Of a stretch of DNA of 12,332 nt, positions 6,314 to 12,332 are shown piece by piece; position 1 is the first letter of the stretch; each line of letters opens with the position of its first letter. The notes under the pieces were generated by a model. It was not told the origin of the DNA, did no database searches, and saw nothing but the letters and a program-made list of their open reading frames with translations. Location of the stretch: NCBI GenBank assembly GCA_003231035.1, contig QIHU01000539.1:1-12332 (forward strand), read 5' to 3'. The position numbers were made by a program, and so were the translations under genes. Source of the stretch: Acidobacteriota bacterium (GTDB lineage Bacteria; Acidobacteriota; Thermoanaerobaculia; Multivoradales; SZUA-115).

Positions 6314-6345
6314 TTCGGGTTTTACCCAATTCGGGTTTTACCCAA
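6314..6345 (+). repeat. Exact 16-bp tandem repeat upstream of yajC
   Basis: TTCGGGTTTTACCCAA occurs twice without a gap (6314-6329 and 6330-6345). Each copy contains an inverted repeat, GGGT-TTT-ACCC, so each can form a small hairpin or act as a palindromic protein-binding site. It ends 56 bases before the yajC ATG and may be an operator or leader element for the export operon. No known regulator site is recognised. Confidence 0.8.
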
Positions 6346-6390
6346 CTTAGGGCTAGAGGAGGGAAGGTGCGGGCGGGTTGGGAGTCTACC

Positions 6391-6394
6391 GAGG
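6391..6394 (+). promoter_or_regulatory. Ribosome-binding site of yajC
   Basis: GAGG (extended GAGGAA) lies 7 bases before the ATG at 6402. It decides that start over the upstream in-frame TTG at 6378. Confidence 0.7.
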
Positions 6395-6401
6395 AACTTT
6401 G

Positions 6402-6770
6402 ATGAAACTGTTGAGTCTGCCGCCCGCCGAGTGGGCGCCGCTAGTGTTCGCTCAGGCTGGAGCCCCATCGGGGTTTGACATGATCAAGCAACTGGCGCCG
6501 GTGTTGATCATTTTCGCCATCTTTTACTTCCTGCTGATCGCCCCGATGCGCAAGCAGCGCCGGGAGCTTAAGTCGGTGGTCGACAACCTCCAAAAAGGGG
6601 ACCGGGTGGTCACCAATGGAGGGCTTCACGGCCAAGTGGTGGCGGTGGAGGACGGAATCGTGCTGCTCAAGGTCGCGGACAACGTCAAGCTCAAAGTGTC
6701 CAAGTCGGCGGTCGCTGGCCTCGCGCCGACCCCGGGTAAGTCCCCTGAGGGGAAAGGAACGAAGTCATGA
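6402..6770 (+). CDS. yajC: Preprotein translocase accessory subunit YajC
   Basis: 122 residues, normal size. A short N-terminus leads to one membrane helix (about 30-47, with the family pattern FYFLLIAPMRKQ). A small cytoplasmic domain follows with LQKGDRVVTNGGLHGQVV (63-80), typical of YajC. It associates with SecD and SecF in the inner membrane, and its exact role in export is still not well defined. Its TGA stop overlaps the secD start by four bases (ATGA), implying translational coupling. The gap to tgt is 186 bp and contains the 16-bp tandem repeat. Confidence 0.96.
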   Translation: MKLLSLPPAEWAPLVFAQAGAPSGFDMIKQLAPVLIIFAIFYFLLIAPMRKQRRELKSVVDNLQKGDRVVTNGGLHGQVVAVEDGIVLLKVADNVKLKVSKSAVAGLAPTPGKSPEGKGTKS

Positions 6771-8338
6771 AGCATAGCCTCACATGGCGCGCGATCGCGA
6801 TCGTGTTCGTCCTTGCCATGGCGGTCCTGTCCGCCTATCCCTTAGAGGAAAAGATCCGTTTGGGTCTCGATCTTCAAGGCGGCATGCATATGCTGTTGCA
6901 TGTGAAGACCGACGACGCGCTGCGTTCGGAGACGGACAAAGACATGGAGCGCATGCGCCAGCAGATGCAGGAAGAAGGACTCAGCACCGTCACCGTGACC
7001 CGTACCGGCGACACGCAGTTCACGATGAACGGCGTACCGAGAGATCGCGATGACGCGGTGAAGGAGCAGGCCGAAAAGTATCTGAGCGGTTGGGCTTGGA
7101 ATCGATCGGGCGAGGAACTTCGCTTCTCGATGGAGATCTTCTACCGCGAACAGCTCAAGTCGCAAGCGGTGGCCCAAGCGGAGCAGACGATTCGCAACCG
7201 AGTGGACGCCTACGGCGTTTCGGAGCCGCTGATCTCTCGCCAAGGTGGCGGCGGAGACGACCGCCTGGTGGTACAGCTGCCGGGCGTCGACGATCCGGAC
7301 CGCATCCGCGAGTTGATCCAAAGTACCGCTTTCCTGGAATTTCGCTTCGCCCATCCAAGCGTGGGGCCGCAGGAGAGCCGCGAAGCCTTGTTCGGCGCCT
7401 TCGGCGGATCCTTGCCGCCGGACTATGAGATCTTCCCCCAGATCGTGCGCGACTCGTTGATGCAAGAAGTGGGTCGCAACTACTGGCCGATCGAAACGCG
7501 GCGGGTGATCACCGGACGCGAGTTGCGCACCGCGCGTGGAGCGGGCGATCAATTTGGCAAGCCGGTGGTCATTTTTGACCTGACCCCCGAGGGCGGTGAC
7601 ATCTTTGGGGCCGCGACTTCAGAGAACGTCGGCCGCAACTTGGCAATTATCTTGGACGGCGTGGTGCAGTCCGCTCCGGTGATCAACGAGCGCATCAGCG
7701 ACACCGGGCAGATCTCGGGTTCTTTCACCCGTGAGGAGGTCGACGACTTGTCGTTGGTGCTGCGTTCCGGCGCGCTGCCTGCCGGTATCGAGTACCTGGA
7801 AGAGCGCACCGTGCGGCCGTCGCTCGGCCGAGACTCGATCAACAAGGGGGTTCGCGCGATCACCATCGGTTCCCTTCTCGTCGTCTTGATGATGGTTGTC
7901 GTCTACCGGTTCTCGGGGCTCAACGCGGTTCTTGCGTTGACTCTCAATGTGGTTCTAGTGCTCGGCGCTCTCGCCGGTTTGGGGGCAACTCTGACCCTGC
8001 CTGGCTTGGCCGGAATCGTCTTGGTGATCGGCATGGCGGTGGATGCCAACGTGCTGATTTTCGAGCGCATCCGCGAGGAGCTGCGGTCTGGGCGTACCGT
8101 CAAATCGGCGGTCGACTCGGGCTTCTCCAAGGCGCTCTCGACCATCCTCGACGCGAACTTCACCACTTTGATCGCGGCCTTATTCCTCTTCCAGTTCGGA
8201 ACCGGACCGATCCGTGGTTTCGCGGTCACTCTCTCCATCGGCATCTTGGCGTCGCTGTTTACCGCGGTGTTCGTCAGCCGCTTTATCTTCGATCTCGTCC
8301 TCTCCCGCCGCGAGCGGGTCGAGCGGCTCTCGATCTAG
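6767..8338 (+). CDS. secD: Protein translocase subunit SecD
   Basis: 523 residues. With SecF it uses the proton or sodium gradient to pull exported proteins into the periplasm after the SecA-driven step. First helix at about 8-24, then LGLDLQGG (32-39), a large periplasmic domain, and a C-terminal block of five helices (about 360-510). GMAVDANVLIFERIREEL (422-439) includes D426, the membrane aspartate matching the residue essential for ion-driven function. Somewhat shorter than E. coli SecD because the periplasmic domain is compact. AAGGA lies 8 bases before the ATG, and the start overlaps the yajC stop. Confidence 0.97.
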   Translation: MKHSLTWRAIAIVFVLAMAVLSAYPLEEKIRLGLDLQGGMHMLLHVKTDDALRSETDKDMERMRQQMQEEGLSTVTVTRTGDTQFTMNGVPRDRDDAVKEQAEKYLSGWAWNRSGEELRFSMEIFYREQLKSQAVAQAEQTIRNRVDAYGVSEPLISRQGGGGDDRLVVQLPGVDDPDRIRELIQSTAFLEFRFAHPSVGPQESREALFGAFGGSLPPDYEIFPQIVRDSLMQEVGRNYWPIETRRVITGRELRTARGAGDQFGKPVVIFDLTPEGGDIFGAATSENVGRNLAIILDGVVQSAPVINERISDTGQISGSFTREEVDDLSLVLRSGALPAGIEYLEERTVRPSLGRDSINKGVRAITIGSLLVVLMMVVVYRFSGLNAVLALTLNVVLVLGALAGLGATLTLPGLAGIVLVIGMAVDANVLIFERIREELRSGRTVKSAVDSGFSKALSTILDANFTTLIAALFLFQFGTGPIRGFAVTLSIGILASLFTAVFVSRFIFDLVLSRRERVERLSI

Positions 8339-8340
8339 GC

Positions 8341-8345
8341 AGGAG
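8341..8345 (+). promoter_or_regulatory. Ribosome-binding site of secF
   Basis: AGGAG, 9 bases before the ATG at 8355 and just after the secD stop. It fixes the secF start; the frame open from 8214 lies within secD. Confidence 0.75.
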
Positions 8346-8354
8346 CACAAGGTC

Positions 8355-9650
8355 ATGGCATTTCTCCGCGATATTCAAATCGACTTCATGAAGTACCGCA
8401 AGGTCTTCGTGCCGATCTCCCTTGCGCTTATGGTGCTCGGGATCTTAGCCCTCTTTTTCGTCAGCCTGAACGTCGGGATCGACTTCGCTGGCGGCACTCA
8501 GCTGACGGTGGTGTTCAGCGAAGAACCGGACATCGGTGAACTGCGCGCTGCGTTGATCGATGCTGGGGTCAAGGATGCTCAGCTCCAGCAGTTCGGTGGT
8601 GCCGATGCCAACAAGGTTCTGATCAAGACCAAGGCCGTCGATCCCTCCAAGGCGGAACTCGCCGCACTTGAAGCGGAGGCTTTGGAATCGACTGAAGGTA
8701 CCGAGGGTGACGACCCCGCGAGCCCCCAAATCGGCGGCCGCAAGACCATCGTCGAGGCATTGAACCGCAAGTACAACGCTGACCTGACCCAAACTCTGGA
8801 CCTCAATCGCGATGGTGCCAGCGCGTTGGCGGCAGCCATGGTGGATGCGGATCCGGACGGCGTGGTGGAGTCGGAGCCAGACGCCGGGCTCGGCCATTAC
8901 AGTGGAGTGGCCCAGGTGGTCGCCGACTTGCGCAAGGAGAAGAGCATCATCCGCTCCTGGGATGAGGTGACCTCCGTGGCAGGGGTGAGTAGCGAAGCGG
9001 CGGCGTGGATGAAAGACAACGTCGCGCTGGGCAACCTGTCGGTCGAAGGGGGAGGTGCCGTGGGCCCGGTGGTGGGCAAGGAGCTGCGCCAGAAGGGTCT
9101 CTTGGCGATCGTCATGTCGATGCTCGGAATGCTGGGCTATATCTGGGTCCGCTTCGAGCTGCGCTTTGGCATCGGAGCCTTAGTCGCGGTGGTTCACGAC
9201 GTAAGTATTACCCTGGGTCTTTTCGTCCTGGGGGGCTTCGAGTTCAACTTGACGACCGTGGCCGCCTTCCTCACCGTGGTCGGTTATTCGGTGAACGACA
9301 GTGTGGTCATCTTCGACCGAGTGCGTGAGAACATGACCAACCGCAACCGACGGCTGCCGGTACTCGAGCGGGTGAACCTCAGCCTCAATCAGACCCTCTC
9401 GCGGACCATCCTGACCTCTTTCACCACCCTGCTGGCCGTCTGCGCCCTGTTTTTCCTCGGCGGTGAGGTGATTCACGGCTTCGCCTTCGTGGTGATGATC
9501 GGTGTGGTCGTCGGTACCTATTCCTCGGTTTTCATCGCCTGCCCCTTTGCCGTGCTGTGGGAGCAATACTTCGGCGCTGAAGCTCGGGCTAGCCGGACGC
9601 GCTCCGGGGGTTCGAATTCGAAGGCTGGCAAGCGGGGCCGGGTAGCGTAG
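8355..9650 (+). CDS. secF: Protein translocase subunit SecF with an enlarged periplasmic domain
   Basis: 431 residues, about 100 more than E. coli SecF. First helix about 17-37, then VGIDFAGGTQL (40-50), VGPVVGKELR (236-245), and the C-terminal helix block with VVGYSVNDSVVIFDRVREN (308-326), including D315 and R322 of the family motif. Membrane partner of SecD. The extra length lies between helix 1 and VGP: an acidic, Ala/Glu-rich segment (about 95-125), then DLNRDG (149-154) and DADPDG (164-169), which resemble calcium-binding loops, then a helical stretch to 225. The Ser/Gly/Arg/Lys-rich C-terminal tail (410-431) is probably cytoplasmic and disordered. The gene starts 16 bp after secD. Confidence 0.96.
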   Translation: MAFLRDIQIDFMKYRKVFVPISLALMVLGILALFFVSLNVGIDFAGGTQLTVVFSEEPDIGELRAALIDAGVKDAQLQQFGGADANKVLIKTKAVDPSKAELAALEAEALESTEGTEGDDPASPQIGGRKTIVEALNRKYNADLTQTLDLNRDGASALAAAMVDADPDGVVESEPDAGLGHYSGVAQVVADLRKEKSIIRSWDEVTSVAGVSSEAAAWMKDNVALGNLSVEGGGAVGPVVGKELRQKGLLAIVMSMLGMLGYIWVRFELRFGIGALVAVVHDVSITLGLFVLGGFEFNLTTVAAFLTVVGYSVNDSVVIFDRVRENMTNRNRRLPVLERVNLSLNQTLSRTILTSFTTLLAVCALFFLGGEVIHGFAFVVMIGVVVGTYSSVFIACPFAVLWEQYFGAEARASRTRSGGSNSKAGKRGRVA

Positions 9651-9656
9651 CCGCAA

Positions 9657-9687
9657 TTCGCACTCGCGGATCGTCTAGCCATATACT
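9657..9687 (+). promoter_or_regulatory. Possible promoter for rel
   Basis: TATACT (9682-9687) matches five of six bases of the -10 consensus, 49 bases before the rel ATG. The best upstream hexamer is TTCGCA (9657-9662), four of six but with a long 19-base spacer. rel may be transcribed from here as well as by read-through from secF, 86 bp away. Confidence 0.35.
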
Positions 9688-9736
9688 CTGCCTGGCGTTG
9701 GCTCCTCGCTGTTGTGGTGGCTGATGCCGCTACCGT

Positions 9737-11977
9737 ATGGCTAGGGTCAAGAGTCTTCCTCCACCACCGGTTCAAGAGCCGGCAGCGGTGCGTTTTGAGG
9801 ACGTGCTGGAGCTGTTGGGTACGCACGGTCGCCCGGTGGGCGAGGAGTTCCTACGCCGGGTCTACGACTTCTCCGCCCAGTCGCATGGGGATCAACGCCG
9901 TCGCTCCGGCGAACCCTATGTGACCCATCCGCTCCATGTGGCCTACATCCTCGCTGGCCTCAAGTTCGACGACACCTCGGTCGCCGTGGGCCTTTTGCAC
10001 GACGTTCTCGAGGACACTCTGTGCACCCGCGATGAGCTGGCGGATCGATTTGGCGAAGAGGTCGCTGAGATCGTCGATGGGGTGACCAAGATCGGCCAGC
10101 ACTCCTATGTGCGCCAGGACGAAGCCCAGGCGGAGACATTCCGCAAGATGATTCTGGCCTCGGCGCAGGATATCCGGGTCATCGTGGTCAAACTGGCCGA
10201 CCGGTTGCACAACATGATGACTCTGGAGCATCTGCCGCCGGACAAGCGCAGGCGCATCTCCCGCGAGACGCTGGAAATCTACGCGCCGATCGCGCATCGG
10301 CTCGGCATGGCCCGCGTACAGGGGGATCTCGAAGATCTAGCCTTCTATTTCCTCTATCCCCACCAGTTCAGCGAGTTGCACGGCAAGATCGAAGAGAAAC
10401 TCAAGGTCGGCCACGATCTGATCCAGGCGACAGACCAGCGGTTGCGAGAGAGCCTGAAAGAGGCGGGAATCGAGGCTGAGATCAGCTTTAGGGTCAAGCG
10501 CTACTACTCGATCTACCGCAAGCTGCGGCGCCAGGAGATCGATATCTCGCAGCTCTACGACTACCTAGCCTTTCGCGCCGTCACCACCAGCTTGCGCGAC
10601 GTGTATGCGGTTCTCGGCGTGGTGCATCAGCACTGGCGGCCAGTCCCAGGACGGTTCAAGGACTACATCGCGATGCCCAAGCCCAATCTCTACCAATCGC
10701 TGCACACCACCGTTGTCGGTGCCACTGGGCAGCCGTTTGAAGTGCAGATTCGGACCACTGAGATGGATCTGGTCGCCGAGGAAGGCATCGCCGCCCACTG
10801 GCGCTACAAGGCAGGCAAGGACGACAGCCCGCAAGACGATCCCAACATCGCTTGGTTGCGCCAGCTGCTCGAGTGGCAAAAGGAGGTTCAGGACCCGCGG
10901 ACCTTCCTGACCGGCCTCAAGGTCGACCTCTACCCGGATGAAGTTTACGTGTTCACTCCCAAGGGCGAGGTGATGTCCTTCCCGCGGGGAGCGACACCGG
11001 TCGATTTCGCCTATCGCGTCCACACCGAAGTCGGCCACCACTGTGTGGGAGCGCGGGTCAACGGTCGGCTAGTGCCGCTACGAACCGCGTTGGCCAATGG
11101 CGATCAGGTTGAGGTGATGACCAACCCGAATCGCGACCCTAGCGGCGACTGGTTGAGTTTCGTCGTCACCTCACGGGCGAAGAACAAGATTCGGCATTGG
11201 CTCAATACCGAGCAGAAAAAGCGCGCCATGGATATCGGTGGACGGGTCTTGGAAAAAGAGCTGCGGCGCTACAAGATGAGCCTGAAGCGATTTCTCGGCG
11301 AGCCGAAGCTGGAGCCCTTTCTCAGTTCCGAAGGCTATGCGCGCAGCGAGGATCTGTTGAGCGCCATTGGCTTTGGCAAGGCGAACCCCAGGGCGATTCT
11401 GCCCAGGATTCTCAGCGATGAGCAACTCTCCCGCACCACGGAGGCGGCCGGCATGCTGCGCCAGGCAGTGCGTAAGGTCTTTGGCGGGGGTAGCCATGCG
11501 ATTGAAGTCAAAGGGCAGAGCGATCTTCTAGCGTTTCTTGCCAAGTGTTGCAATCCGTTGCCGGGCGAAGAAATCGTCGGCTACATAACCCGCGGCCGAG
11601 GGGTCTCGGTACACTCGCGCAGCTGCCCGAATGTGCGCAATTTGTTGTTCCATCCTGAGCGTGAGATCGAGGTGAATTGGGCGCAAGGCCGCGAAGATCG
11701 GTACCAGATCACTTTGGCGATCGAGACCGCCGATCGGCCGGGCATGCTGGCAAGACTGACCGACGCGATCGCCAAGCTGGGCTCCAACATCACCCATATC
11801 GAGGCCGATACCTTCGAAACCGGTCGCGGCGAGATCACCGTGGTCTGTGCTTTGAAGGATCTCAAGCAGCTGGAGAAACTCCTCAAGGGAATCCGCGCCA
11901 TTCCGGGGGTTATCGAGGTGCACCGTCGGATGGGATCCAGGGGGCGCGGCGAAGGGGAATCGGCCGGCACGCCCTAG
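9737..11977 (+). CDS. rel: Bifunctional (p)ppGpp synthetase/hydrolase (Rel/SpoT family)
   Basis: 746 residues with the complete long RSH layout. HD hydrolase domain about 40-195: H64, H88/D89 in HDVLEDT, and D155 in LADRLHNM are all present, so hydrolysis should be active. Synthetase domain about 240-360: D275 and E335 are present, and the RFKD motif (306-309) is the charge type found in bifunctional enzymes rather than RelA. TGS domain about 402-465 (VYVFTPKGEV). Conserved Cys/His module C604, C605, H626, C630. ACT domain about 657-730. It makes and degrades the stringent-response alarmone on ribosomes in response to uncharged tRNA. The ATG at 9737 lacks a strong ribosome-binding site, but the N-terminal length agrees with relatives. 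Only one RSH gene is seen here; others elsewhere cannot be excluded. Confidence 0.97.
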   Translation: MARVKSLPPPPVQEPAAVRFEDVLELLGTHGRPVGEEFLRRVYDFSAQSHGDQRRRSGEPYVTHPLHVAYILAGLKFDDTSVAVGLLHDVLEDTLCTRDELADRFGEEVAEIVDGVTKIGQHSYVRQDEAQAETFRKMILASAQDIRVIVVKLADRLHNMMTLEHLPPDKRRRISRETLEIYAPIAHRLGMARVQGDLEDLAFYFLYPHQFSELHGKIEEKLKVGHDLIQATDQRLRESLKEAGIEAEISFRVKRYYSIYRKLRRQEIDISQLYDYLAFRAVTTSLRDVYAVLGVVHQHWRPVPGRFKDYIAMPKPNLYQSLHTTVVGATGQPFEVQIRTTEMDLVAEEGIAAHWRYKAGKDDSPQDDPNIAWLRQLLEWQKEVQDPRTFLTGLKVDLYPDEVYVFTPKGEVMSFPRGATPVDFAYRVHTEVGHHCVGARVNGRLVPLRTALANGDQVEVMTNPNRDPSGDWLSFVVTSRAKNKIRHWLNTEQKKRAMDIGGRVLEKELRRYKMSLKRFLGEPKLEPFLSSEGYARSEDLLSAIGFGKANPRAILPRILSDEQLSRTTEAAGMLRQAVRKVFGGGSHAIEVKGQSDLLAFLAKCCNPLPGEEIVGYITRGRGVSVHSRSCPNVRNLLFHPEREIEVNWAQGREDRYQITLAIETADRPGMLARLTDAIAKLGSNITHIEADTFETGRGEITVVCALKDLKQLEKLLKGIRAIPGVIEVHRRMGSRGRGEGESAGTP

Positions 11978-12131
11978 CCCTTTCTTCTCTCCGACTTCGT
12001 TGCGACGCTTTTCCTCGGTAACGTTCACGACTTCTAGCAGCCAGATAGGATAGTGACTGCAACGCAAGCGGTTGGTAGTAGACTAGGGCCGCGCGGGCGC
12101 CTTGGCGCCAAGTCGGTAGCTGGGAAGCCTG

Positions 12132-12153
12132 CCGAGGGCTCGGATCTCTTTTT
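12132..12153 (+). terminator. Weak candidate terminator downstream of rel
   Basis: CCGA/TCGG stem with a 4-base loop followed by ATCTCTTTTT. The stem has only four pairs, and it lies about 155 bases after the rel stop. A functional intrinsic terminator is uncertain. Confidence 0.25.
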
Positions 12154-12292
12154 CCAAGTTCGCTCGCGTAGTTAGGGTGCCGCCGCTGAGCGGACGGGCG
12201 CCTGGCTTGATTTCTTCGTCCTCTCGTTGAGGCGAGGAGATCAGTGGGAACTGGCCGTACGTCCATTCTGGGCGCTCGGTAAGCCAATTTTA

Positions 12293-12298
12293 AGGAGG
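12293..12298 (+). promoter_or_regulatory. Strong ribosome-binding site at the window end
   Basis: AGGAGG within AAGGAGGAG, 6 bases before an ATG at 12305. It is the best Shine-Dalgarno in the window and supports a real gene starting there. Confidence 0.75.
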
Positions 12299-12304
12299 AG
12301 CGGA

Positions 12305-12332
12305 ATGAAGAAGAATTCTGTACTTGCAGGGG
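12305..12332 (+). CDS. Start of a gene truncated by the window edge
   Basis: Only nine codons are present (MKKNSVLAG). The strong ribosome-binding site and the Lys-Lys then hydrophobic beginning suggest a well-translated protein, possibly with a signal peptide. Function cannot be judged. Confidence 0.65.

Larger units (their letters stand above)
11978..12304. other. 327-bp intergenic stretch after rel
   Basis: No supported gene on either strand. Visible items are a perfect 12-bp palindrome CTTGGCGCCAAG (12101-12112) within a GGCGCC-TT-GGCGCC repeat, a weak hairpin plus T-run near 12132-12153, and a small CCGC/GCGG hairpin near 12181-12191. A faint promoter-like pair (TTCACG and TAGGAT with a 16-base spacer, near 12024-12051) could drive a leader or small RNA ahead of the last gene. 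An Arg-rich open frame on the minus strand across the rel end looks spurious. Confidence 0.5.

Noticed and set aside
8214..8354. Longer secF starting inside secD
   Set aside because: The extra residues are a shadow of the secD C-terminus. A ribosome-binding site and the conserved MAFLRDIQ start at 8355 fix the gene.
11910..12287. 125-codon minus-strand open frame over the rel end and the following gap
   Set aside because: It is Arg/Ser/Pro-rich with no recognisable family, no ribosome-binding site, and overlaps the conserved rel C-terminal coding region.

Overview
The window is a GC-rich, gene-dense stretch of a bacterial chromosome from a Gram-negative-type (two-membrane) organism. LolA, the YajC-SecD-SecF set with a large SecF periplasmic domain, queuosine synthesis (Tgt) and a single bifunctional Rel protein all fit this. 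A small FYDLN-type acidic zinc ribbon and the enlarged SecF suggest Acidobacteriota or a neighbouring phylum. That placement is inference, since no rRNA or marker tree is available here.

Left arm, minus strand (506-3259). Four genes run leftward from a good promoter at 3344-3372: a 49-residue FYDLN-like zinc ribbon, folK (folate synthesis), an eight-helix membrane protein of unknown function, and a Na+-coupled glutamate/aspartate-type symporter. The folK reading frame overlaps the end of the zinc-ribbon gene, so the same bases encode an acidic tail in one frame and a basic N-terminus in the other.

Far left (1-505). No convincing gene. Positions 242-468 hold an unusual repeat array with a unit of about 102 bp. 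Each unit has a conserved leader, a hairpin with loop CGACGY, a hairpin with loop GGCGA, an ATAAA box and a G-run able to form a G-quadruplex. The loops are conserved while the stems differ between copies and still pair perfectly. This is the least explained structure in the window.

Right arm, plus strand (3442-11977). An orphan type II thioesterase comes first, then a LolA-like lipoprotein carrier, tgt, and the classic yajC-secD-secF export cluster (yajC and secD overlap by 4 bp, secD and secF are 16 bp apart). A complete Rel (p)ppGpp synthetase/hydrolase follows. A 16-bp exact tandem repeat lies upstream of yajC. After rel there is a 327-bp gap with no recognised gene, then the first nine codons of a gene with a strong ribosome-binding site, cut by the window edge.

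Together the right arm combines envelope biogenesis (lipoprotein carrier, Sec export drive) with tRNA modification and stringent control. The left arm combines folate synthesis with solute uptake. Apart from the repeat array, the zinc-ribbon/folK overlap, the SecF insertion and the unknown membrane protein, the region is ordinary core genome.
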